A DNA stretch of 64,000 nucleotides, taken from assembly GCF_013874595.1 (NCBI RefSeq), contig NZ_CP059431.1:558001-622000 (forward strand), given 5' to 3'. Positions 9,198-16,966 of the stretch are shown in pieces (the stretch's first letter is position 1; each line of letters begins with the position of its first letter). Below the pieces are notes generated by a model, which saw nothing but the letters and a program-made list of their open reading frames with translations, was not told the DNA's origin and ran no database searches. Source of the stretch: Flavobacterium sp. xlx-214 (lineage in GTDB: Bacteria > Bacteroidota > Bacteroidia > Flavobacteriales > Flavobacteriaceae). The position numbers and the translations under genes are program-made.

Positions 9198-9245
9198 AAT
9201 AAGTCTAAATAAATTATGTATTTATAATAAGATTAAATAATTTTG
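9198..9245 (+). promoter_or_regulatory. Promoter with a repeated AT-rich operator-like motif upstream of the TonB-receptor operon
   Basis: A -7 element TAATTTTG lies at 9238-9245, 25 nt before the ATG. Two near-identical 15-mers, AATAAGTCTAAATAA (9198-9212) and AATAAGATTAAATAA (9226-9240), differ at two positions and start 28 nt apart; the second overlaps the -7 element. That placement suits repressor sites. An iron-responsive Fur-type role is a guess from the operon content. Confidence 0.45.
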
Positions 9246-9270
9246 CACTCTGATTTCATCAAAAGCATCC

Positions 9271-12042
9271 ATGTTTAAATTATCAAAATACATCTGGTTA
9301 GTCTGTTTATTCACAGCAACTTATTTAAGTTACGGACAAAGTTTCACAGTTGAAGTTTTGGTAAAAGATAGTTTACAAACAAACGTACCCGATGCTTTAG
9401 TTGATTTTATAAGCAATGCCAACTTTACAAAACAATACGTAACCAATGCTCAAGGTAAAGTAACAGCGGTTTTACCAAAAGGTAATTACAATATGCAAAT
9501 AACGCACAGTAATTATCAATCGGTTTTTAAAAACATTACGGTTCATGCTAACACTACTGAACGAATTACACTTCAGTATTACGGCAATCAATTAGAAGCT
9601 ATTGTTATAACCGCTAAAGAAAGTAAAGGCTTAACCTCATCTTCTAAAATCGATCGTCAAGCTATGGCACACTTACAACCTAGTAGTTTTACCGATTTAT
9701 TAGAATTACTACCAGGTGGTAAAGCACAAAACCCTAACCTTACAGGCGCTAAAGCTATAACAATTCGCGAATACGGGCAACCCAATAATCAATACGCAAC
9801 AGGCTCTTTAGGTGTACAGTTTGTGATGGATGGAAACACCATGAACAGTGCCGCAGATATGCAAACATCTATCCAAGATCCTTTTCAAAAAGAAAAAAAT
9901 GTACTTGATATCATAACATCTCGTAATACCCAAGCTAATGGTATCGACATGCGAACGATATCAACCAACGATATTGATAATGTAGAAATTATTCGTGGTA
10001 TACCAACTGCATCATACGGCGATTTAACTTCGGGCTTAGTTGTTATTAACCGTAAATCGGGTGAAACCGAATGGCAAAGTCGATTAAAAGTCGATGGTTT
10101 TAGCAAACTATATTATTTAGCCAAAGGATTTAAAGTAGCCGATAATTGGCATATCAACACCAGTTTAGATTATTTAGATGCCAAAGCCGACCCACGTAAT
10201 ACCCACGAAAACTACAAACGTTTTTCGGGTTCGGTTCGATCTACCATGCATCTTAAAGCAGGAGTTAACAAATTAAAATGGCAAAGTAATTTAGATTACA
10301 ACTTAAGTATTGATGATGAATCCGTAGATCCAGACAGTGGTTACGCACAAATTGATACTTATAAAAACACTCGCCAAAACATTGCTTTTGCCAATAACTT
10401 TGATTACAAAATAAGATCGGGCTTTTTTAATCGTTTGCAATTAAACACATCTATTAAACAAGGGTACGATGATTTAAAACAAACCAAATGGGTACAATTC
10501 TCGGGTCCAACTGTTATATCAACTGCAACCGAAGAAGGTGTAAACGATGGTTACTTTCCCGAATTAAGTTATGTATCATACTTAAAAACCGAAGGTCGCC
10601 CTTTAGATATGTCGTACAAATTCATAGCCGATGCTTCTTTTACATCGGGGGCTATTGCACATGCTATTGAAACAGGTTTGGATTTTAAATACTCTAAAAA
10701 CAATGGTCGCGGACAAATGTACGATGTTTTAAAACCACCTACTGCTACAATGACATCGCGCCCACGTGCTTTTAACGATATTCCTGCATACCAAAACCTT
10801 GCGTTCTTTGTAGGTGATAAAATGCAATACGATCTTGAAAATCATGGTTTTACCATGTATGCTGGTGCACGTATTTCTAAAATGATGGGTATGCCCAGTG
10901 CGTATGCTTTAGGCAACAAAGTATATTTTGAACCCAGAGCCAATATACAATACAGCGCACCAAGTATAACTATTGCAGGTAAAGAACTTAAAACCGATGT
11001 TACTTTTGGGTATGGTACGCTGTACAAGCAACCTACTTTGTTAATGCTATATCCTAACAAACGCTTTTTAGATTTTCAGCAGTTAAACTTTCATCACTAC
11101 AATCCCAATTTACGTTACGTAAACTTTATGACGTATGTATTAGATAACACCAATTACGATTTGGTAGCTGCTAAAAACATTAAGAAAGAAGTTCGTTTAG
11201 ATATGGAATATGAAAAACATCAGTTTTTTATTACCTACTTTAATGAAGATATGAAATCGGGGTTTAGAATAGATGATCAGTTTAAAACCTTTTATTATAA
11301 TAGATACGATGCAAGTGGTTTGGATTTAGAAAACATGACCGAAAAACCAAACATTAACGACCTACCTTTTACACAACAATACAGCTTTTCTATATACGCT
11401 ACCAACCTAAACGGAAGTAGAACGTACAAGCAAGGAATTGAATTTGGTTATAACTCGCCTCGTTTTAAAAGCATCAACACTCGTATAACACTTAATGGCG
11501 CATGGTTTAAAACAATTTATGAAAACTCAATGCCTTTGCATGAAAAACCGAAACAATCTATCAACGGATTATCATTTCCTTATGTAGGTATTTATAAAAA
11601 TGATTATGGTTACAATAACTCGGGTTTAAATTACAACTGCATCATCGATACCTATTTACCTAATTTAGATATGAATATTTCTTTATCGTTACAAGGCACA
11701 TGGTTTTCTAACGAAGCAAGATCGCCAATGATTGCCGAACCTTATGCGTATTATGATAAAGACGGTAACCTATTTGCTTTTACCGAAGCCGATAAAACCG
11801 ATACCTACAAACAATGGTTGGTACGTAACGTATCATTTACAGAAAACTTGAAAAAAGAATATACTTTTGATATTGTAGGCAACTTAAAAGCAACCAAACG
11901 CTTATACAATAACTTAAAAACATCGTTGTTTGTTAACCGTTTGTTTAGTTACTATGGTCCGTATATATTTATGGGCAATGAATACGAACGTAACTTTAAC
12001 AGCGCACCTTATTTTGGAATGGAATTAACGTTTAATTTTTAA
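9271..12042 (+). CDS. TonB-dependent receptor (first gene of a DUF4876/DUF6850/peroxidase operon)
   Basis: A 923-residue protein with a signal peptide (1-22, ending LSYGQ), a carboxypeptidase-regulatory-like domain (about 25-100), a plug domain (about 108-265, with LEAIVITAKES at its start and IDNVEIIRGIPTASYGDLTSGLVVINRKSG at its end) and a C-terminal barrel ending in NSAPYFGMELTFNF, the usual terminal aromatic residue. It imports an unknown ligand across the outer membrane using TonB energy. The next three genes follow with gaps of 7, 9 and 1 nt, so the four form one operon. The lipoprotein and di-haem peroxidase partners suggest metal or haem acquisition, which is inference. Confidence 0.9.
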   Translation: MFKLSKYIWLVCLFTATYLSYGQSFTVEVLVKDSLQTNVPDALVDFISNANFTKQYVTNAQGKVTAVLPKGNYNMQITHSNYQSVFKNITVHANTTERITLQYYGNQLEAIVITAKESKGLTSSSKIDRQAMAHLQPSSFTDLLELLPGGKAQNPNLTGAKAITIREYGQPNNQYATGSLGVQFVMDGNTMNSAADMQTSIQDPFQKEKNVLDIITSRNTQANGIDMRTISTNDIDNVEIIRGIPTASYGDLTSGLVVINRKSGETEWQSRLKVDGFSKLYYLAKGFKVADNWHINTSLDYLDAKADPRNTHENYKRFSGSVRSTMHLKAGVNKLKWQSNLDYNLSIDDESVDPDSGYAQIDTYKNTRQNIAFANNFDYKIRSGFFNRLQLNTSIKQGYDDLKQTKWVQFSGPTVISTATEEGVNDGYFPELSYVSYLKTEGRPLDMSYKFIADASFTSGAIAHAIETGLDFKYSKNNGRGQMYDVLKPPTATMTSRPRAFNDIPAYQNLAFFVGDKMQYDLENHGFTMYAGARISKMMGMPSAYALGNKVYFEPRANIQYSAPSITIAGKELKTDVTFGYGTLYKQPTLLMLYPNKRFLDFQQLNFHHYNPNLRYVNFMTYVLDNTNYDLVAAKNIKKEVRLDMEYEKHQFFITYFNEDMKSGFRIDDQFKTFYYNRYDASGLDLENMTEKPNINDLPFTQQYSFSIYATNLNGSRTYKQGIEFGYNSPRFKSINTRITLNGAWFKTIYENSMPLHEKPKQSINGLSFPYVGIYKNDYGYNNSGLNYNCIIDTYLPNLDMNISLSLQGTWFSNEARSPMIAEPYAYYDKDGNLFAFTEADKTDTYKQWLVRNVSFTENLKKEYTFDIVGNLKATKRLYNNLKTSLFVNRLFSYYGPYIFMGNEYERNFNSAPYFGMELTFNF

Positions 12043-12049
12043 TTATATC

Positions 12050-13276
12050 ATGAAAAATAGATTACTATTTATGTTCTTAGCCATAGCAGGCTTAACATTT
12101 ACCACCGTAGCTTGTAGCGATGACGATAACACCAATGGTGTTGTTGATAACACACCTGCTAAAGTATCATTAACATTTACAGGTGATAACATTGCCGAGA
12201 TAAAAAGCATGAAGGTTGATTTCAAAGAAATCAATACAGGAATTGTTACTACAAAAGATATTACTGCATCGCCTTCTGAGTTAGATCTTAAAAAAGGATC
12301 ATACACAGCAACAGCAAATGGTACTGTAAAATTAACAACAGGAGAGGAAATAGAAGCAGCAGGTACGGTAGCTTTTGATTTAACCCAAAACGCCCAAAAC
12401 GTAACTATTAAATTAAGTATTAAAAACTTTAGCGAAGATTTTATTATAGAAGAAGTTTTCTTTACAGGTGTACGAACACTTGAAAACAAAATCTACACAT
12501 CGGGGCGTTATTTTAAATTAACAAACAACACCAACAAAGTGTTAAACACAGGTGGATTAATTGTATTTAAATCAGAGTTTTTACCATCAACCAACAACAC
12601 AAACACACCTGAAATACGCAATACCCATTTTGCAGTGAATGGTGCTTTAATGATACCTGCTACTTTAGGCAAAGATGTACAACCAGGTGACTTTGTTGTT
12701 ATTGCAGATATGGCTATGAATCATAAAACAACTAATATACCTGCTTACGATTTAAGCAATGCCGATTATGAGTTTCCTAACTTAGACAATCCTTCTTTGG
12801 GTCAGGTTGATAACCCTGCGGTACCTAATGCAACCGTTATTTACAGCTCTGCTAACTACAATATGTATTTCTTACACAACCGTGGGTTAGAAAGCTATGC
12901 CATTGCACGTTTTCCTGCTAATGAAACTACAGAAACATGGTTAGCTAACTACAAATACGATTACGAATACCCTAATCAAGCGGGTAACATTACTAAAAAA
13001 AGTGCCTACAAAGTACCTAACTCTTGGATTTTAGATGGTGTAAACAGTGCAGTTGATGCTACTTGGTTACGTAATCCTTTAGATGCATCTATTGATAGTG
13101 GCTTTACAGGTTGCGGTACTATTGATAGTGACCCAGAACGTTACGGTAAAACCATTCGTAGAAAAGTAATTGGTACTATGGAAAATGGCAAACCTATGTA
13201 TAAAGACACCAATAACTCTACCGAAGATTTCAAAAAAATGTCTGCATCAAGTTTTGCAAACGGTATTGTTCATTAA
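12050..13276 (+). CDS. Surface lipoprotein, DUF4876-like
   Basis: A 408-residue protein with a signal peptide and lipobox ending TTVAC (Cys22), then SDDDN. The CSDDD start resembles the lipoprotein export signal that sends Bacteroidota lipoproteins to the cell surface. An Ig-like N-terminal half (KVSLTFTGDNIAEIKSMKVDF, residues about 40-125) is followed by a domain with NKIYTSGRYFKLTNNTNKVLNTGGLIV-type sequence that looks lamin-tail-like, ending in a region with SWILDGVN and two cysteines. I match it to DUF4876 from its pairing and general form, not from a search. It probably sits over the upstream TonB receptor as a ligand-binding lid, in the manner of SusD-type partners. Confidence 0.72.
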   Translation: MKNRLLFMFLAIAGLTFTTVACSDDDNTNGVVDNTPAKVSLTFTGDNIAEIKSMKVDFKEINTGIVTTKDITASPSELDLKKGSYTATANGTVKLTTGEEIEAAGTVAFDLTQNAQNVTIKLSIKNFSEDFIIEEVFFTGVRTLENKIYTSGRYFKLTNNTNKVLNTGGLIVFKSEFLPSTNNTNTPEIRNTHFAVNGALMIPATLGKDVQPGDFVVIADMAMNHKTTNIPAYDLSNADYEFPNLDNPSLGQVDNPAVPNATVIYSSANYNMYFLHNRGLESYAIARFPANETTETWLANYKYDYEYPNQAGNITKKSAYKVPNSWILDGVNSAVDATWLRNPLDASIDSGFTGCGTIDSDPERYGKTIRRKVIGTMENGKPMYKDTNNSTEDFKKMSASSFANGIVH

Positions 13277-13285
13277 TAACTTATT

Positions 13286-14809
13286 ATGTTTAAAAATCTA
13301 AAATACATCACCTTATTACTATTGCTTTGCATTGGTTTTCAAACTAAGGCACAAGACACGCTTTCGTTGTATCAAAACATCGAAAACCAAAACCATGTAT
13401 TTAGATCTTTTAATAAAGAATATTACTATAATCCGGCAAATATGTTGGATTATAGTAATCATTCTTTTTCTACCATTCAATTAAACTATCAAACCCAAAA
13501 GAAAAATACCTATCTGTTACCAGAAGGTTCGGGTTTAAATCAATTCAAACTAGAAACAGCTTCTTATAAAAAAAAGCAAAACAATGCACTTTGGGGCAGC
13601 GCTAGTTACACACAAAGCAAAGTAAAAAACGTACAATGGAATAATAATGTTGATTTAGACAGAATTGCTTCCATAGCCATTGCCGATTCGGTTGGTGGTA
13701 CCTTAAACAAACAAACCTATAACTTTACAGGTGGCTTTGCCCAACAATTAAACCAACTTACCTTGGCACTTGCCTTGGATTATACCGCTACATTAGGTTA
13801 CAAAACACAAGATCCGAGACCTAAAAACACAACATCTGATCTTAACTTACAAATAGGTGCTCACTACCCTGTACTAACCAACTATAAAGTAGGTGTGTTT
13901 GCTGGGCTAAACAAATACATACAAGCAACAGAAATTGCTTTTTCTAGCGAAATACAAAAAACACCTTTATACCAAATGAATGGTTTAGGTAGTTATAATT
14001 TCTTCTTTAGCAACAAAACCACCAATGCTTACTTTAAAGATTTTGTATATCATTACGGATTAACCTTTGGTACCCTTAACAATACCTTTAACATAAGTGT
14101 AGGTAGTTACAAAGGTAGGTTAGTAAAAGATGCTGCTACCGACTTAGGTAAATCTAGTTATGAAATAAACCGCATACAACATCAAACCAACTTTATAAGT
14201 GCTTTAAAGCTGTTTAGCCTAAACCAACAATTTACTGTGGGGGTTAAAGCACAATACAACAACACTACCAGAAAAGGTTTTGAAACCTTGTACACCAATA
14301 ACAGCAATGTTTTATCAAAGTTATTAGAAAGCGAAAACTATGCTTACAAAACCAACCAACTAAAGGTACAGTTATTACTACAATACCAAACCAACAACAG
14401 CACCCTTGCGGTTACACCCTACTTTACGCAGCAAAAAAACACCGAAGATAGGTTTGACAACAACAGTTACCAACACCACAATTACAACTACATAGGTACA
14501 ACTGTTTTTTATCTACAACAGCTAAACGCCAATAATGTAATTAATGTGCAATTAAATGCTTATCAACGTAAGGTTACAAAGGCAAGCAATTACTTTAGCA
14601 CCTACACATCTACTGGTATAAACAATTGGTTAATGCACGATTATGATGTTAAAAGTAGCCAGTACAATGCCTTAACATCTGCTGTAACCTATCACACAAA
14701 AATACATCCTAAAAGAGCACTTTATGCTATCTTTGCAGTCGATTATATAAAGTTTCACAACAAAAGTACCAATACTCAAACAACGCTTACCGTAGGCGTT
14801 ACCTTTTAA
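13286..14809 (+). CDS. Outer-membrane beta-barrel protein, DUF6850-like
   Basis: A 507-residue protein with a signal peptide ending QTKAQ (1-22) and no plug domain. The remainder has alternating polar and aromatic residues consistent with a transmembrane barrel (YNPANMLDYSNHSFSTIQLN near the start; TTLTVGVTF at the extreme C-terminus, a typical barrel-end signature). It is the third gene of the TonB-receptor operon. Family assignment to DUF6850 rests on size, barrel character and operon position; I could not test it. It may form a pore or a structural partner to the receptor. Confidence 0.65.
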   Translation: MFKNLKYITLLLLLCIGFQTKAQDTLSLYQNIENQNHVFRSFNKEYYYNPANMLDYSNHSFSTIQLNYQTQKKNTYLLPEGSGLNQFKLETASYKKKQNNALWGSASYTQSKVKNVQWNNNVDLDRIASIAIADSVGGTLNKQTYNFTGGFAQQLNQLTLALALDYTATLGYKTQDPRPKNTTSDLNLQIGAHYPVLTNYKVGVFAGLNKYIQATEIAFSSEIQKTPLYQMNGLGSYNFFFSNKTTNAYFKDFVYHYGLTFGTLNNTFNISVGSYKGRLVKDAATDLGKSSYEINRIQHQTNFISALKLFSLNQQFTVGVKAQYNNTTRKGFETLYTNNSNVLSKLLESENYAYKTNQLKVQLLLQYQTNNSTLAVTPYFTQQKNTEDRFDNNSYQHHNYNYIGTTVFYLQQLNANNVINVQLNAYQRKVTKASNYFSTYTSTGINNWLMHDYDVKSSQYNALTSAVTYHTKIHPKRALYAIFAVDYIKFHNKSTNTQTTLTVGVTF

Positions 14810-14810
14810 A

Positions 14811-15953
14811 ATGAATAAGTTTTTTATCTTTTTTATCGTAGTTGTTTCGTTTTTATTGTTAGGTTTTTTTCCTGCCATCAACAACTATGCAACCACCAAC
14901 CCGCCGTACGATTCTATTGTACAGTTATACAAAACACCTATTGGCAACTGGCCATCGCCTACAATAGATAAAGGTGTAAACTGGCAAGAGTTTGAAAGTA
15001 TAAAGCGCGATAGCAATTACTTTAAAACACAAGAAATACCTGAAGTAGCTTTAGGAAAGATGTTGTTTTTTGATCCTAAACTATCAAGCTCTAACCAAAT
15101 ATCATGCAGCACATGCCACGACCCTGAAATGGGATGGAGTGATAAACGTAGAGTAGCCTTAGGACATGACCACTTAGAGGGTAAGCGCAATACGATGTCT
15201 TTACTAAACATTGCCGATAGAAAAACTTTTTTCTGGGATGGCAGAGCAACTTCTTTAGAACAACAATTAGAAGGTCCTATTACAGCTCACAACGAAATGG
15301 CGGCTAACTTTGACGATGTTGTGCTAAAACTTTCTAAAATAGAAGGCTACAAACCATTGTTTGATAAAGCATACGGTACAACCAAAATATCGTTTGATAA
15401 GGTAGCAAAGGCATTAGCAGCGTTTCAACGATCTATTAAAAGTCAGCCAAGTAATTTTGATAAGTTCATAGATGGTAAATACACTGCCTTAACCGATGAA
15501 GAAATTTACGGCCTACATTTGTTTAGAACCAAAGCACGATGCATGAATTGCCACTTTGGAAAGAATTTAACCGATGAAAGCTTTCATAACATTGGCCTTA
15601 CATATTACAAACGTGAATACCAAGACTTAGGAAGGTTTGATATTACAAAAGACCCTAAAGATGTAGGTACTTTTAAAACACCTAGCCTACGCGATTTGCT
15701 TTTAACGCGCCCTTGGATGCACAATGGCTTGTTTGATAACCTAGAGGGCGTTGTAAATTTATACAACAGCGGCATGCACATGATTGATCCTACCGAGGAA
15801 CAAAAGAAAAACGACCCTAACTATCCGTACACCGATGCTTTGTTAAAACCATTGAACCTAACAAAAGAAGAAAAAAAGGCATTAGTAGCCTTTCTTGAAT
15901 CGTTATCGGGTACAACATACAAAATGCGTAGACCCGAATTTCCTACAAAATAG
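14811..15953 (+). CDS. Di-haem cytochrome c peroxidase (CcpA/MauG family)
   Basis: A 380-residue protein with an N-terminal hydrophobic export segment (3-21). Two c-type haem motifs are visible: CSTCH (C99, C102, H103) and CMNCH (C244, C247, H248). The rest follows the bacterial cytochrome c peroxidase pattern, including LGKMLFFDPKLSS before haem 1, RNTMSLLNIADRKTFFWDGRA after it, and FKTPSLRDLLLTRPWMHNG near the C-terminus. The family reduces H2O2 or, in MauG, oxidises protein residues in the periplasm. It starts 1 nt after the barrel gene stop. Its place in a TonB-receptor operon is unusual for a pure detoxification enzyme and suggests it modifies the imported substrate or its carrier. Confidence 0.93.
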   Translation: MNKFFIFFIVVVSFLLLGFFPAINNYATTNPPYDSIVQLYKTPIGNWPSPTIDKGVNWQEFESIKRDSNYFKTQEIPEVALGKMLFFDPKLSSSNQISCSTCHDPEMGWSDKRRVALGHDHLEGKRNTMSLLNIADRKTFFWDGRATSLEQQLEGPITAHNEMAANFDDVVLKLSKIEGYKPLFDKAYGTTKISFDKVAKALAAFQRSIKSQPSNFDKFIDGKYTALTDEEIYGLHLFRTKARCMNCHFGKNLTDESFHNIGLTYYKREYQDLGRFDITKDPKDVGTFKTPSLRDLLLTRPWMHNGLFDNLEGVVNLYNSGMHMIDPTEEQKKNDPNYPYTDALLKPLNLTKEEKKALVAFLESLSGTTYKMRRPEFPTK

Positions 15954-15978
15954 TATGTAATACCATAAACATGTACAC

Positions 15979-16018
15979 AAAACCGCCCACTGTATTTTAA
16001 ACTCAATGGGCGGTTTTT
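15979..16018 (+). terminator. Terminator of the TonB-receptor operon
   Basis: AAAACCGCCCA pairs with TGGGCGGTTTT, a GC-rich stem followed by T's, about 25 nt past the peroxidase stop. Confidence 0.88.
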
Positions 16019-16163
16019 GTTATATAACTTTTACAAGTTCACTTCTTAGGTTTACTTATAGCATTTTTTAATAAGCATAATGTTTGTACTAATTAAAGAT
16101 AGTTGTTTATTATTCAATTTTTATTATAGTAGAATTATATTTAAAAAACAATTTCCTAATTCT

Positions 16164-16739
16164 TTAGTACTTAGTTATAAAAACCCATTTAATACTTTTG
16201 TTATCACTTTTATTTAATTGATGTTTAAAATAAAACACTTTATTGTCTCCTTTAAGCTCTGCTCCTTTTCTAATAAACCAATCATTTTGAATAACAGCCC
16301 ATTTTTGCTCTACACCATCTGTTGATTCACTAGTTAATGCAATAGCATTAACAGGAAATTCTAAAAAATCTTCGGTATCTACTTTATTAAAATGGGATGC
16401 ATCTACAAAAGGATTAGGCTTAACAATTGCACCATCATAATTTAAAAATTGAGTAGCATAGTAAATAATTTCATTTCCTTCTTCAAATAAAACAGTAATA
16501 TAACCTGCATCATTTGCTGGAACTTCTTCAACCTTTAAATTAAATGTTGGATTCAATGTGTTGTAATGATAAACACCACCTCCTTCAAAGGTATTTGTAG
16601 CATCATCAACAACTAAAACAGCTATTCTATCTACATTTTCATATGGCACAGGTACTATATCATCATTATCATCGCAACCACACATCCAAGCACATAATGA
16701 TCCTCCAATCATTAATATCATGTTTTTAAATCCTATCAT
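16164..16739 (-). CDS. Predicted lipoprotein of unknown function
   Basis: A 191-residue protein. Its hydrophobic start (IGFKNMILMIGGSLCAWM) ends at a MCGC-type lipobox, and the mature protein begins CDDNDD, an acidic patch like the surface-export signal of Bacteroidota lipoproteins. The mature part is rich in beta-forming residues with no motif I recognise. It is a single gene on the minus strand between two plus-strand surface operons. Its lipidation and export are well supported; I cannot suggest a function. Confidence 0.75.
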   Translation of the reverse strand: MIGFKNMILMIGGSLCAWMCGCDDNDDIVPVPYENVDRIAVLVVDDATNTFEGGGVYHYNTLNPTFNLKVEEVPANDAGYITVLFEEGNEIIYYATQFLNYDGAIVKPNPFVDASHFNKVDTEDFLEFPVNAIALTSESTDGVEQKWAVIQNDWFIRKGAELKGDNKVFYFKHQLNKSDNKSIKWVFITKY

Positions 16740-16966
16740 ATATTACTTATTGTTAAAATATTAGTGTAAATATATATCTTTTTCAAAGTAAACACATCAT
16801 TCTTTAGATAGTAAAGTTTTACTCCTGTATAATGTCACGCTAATAAGGTAATCCAGACAAAAAGTATAATAAAATGTTAAAAAGAACACTAAATATCAAG
16901 TATGTTTTTTTATATATACTTTTTTTAACACATTTGCGTTAACTAAAGTACACTAACAAAACATTT

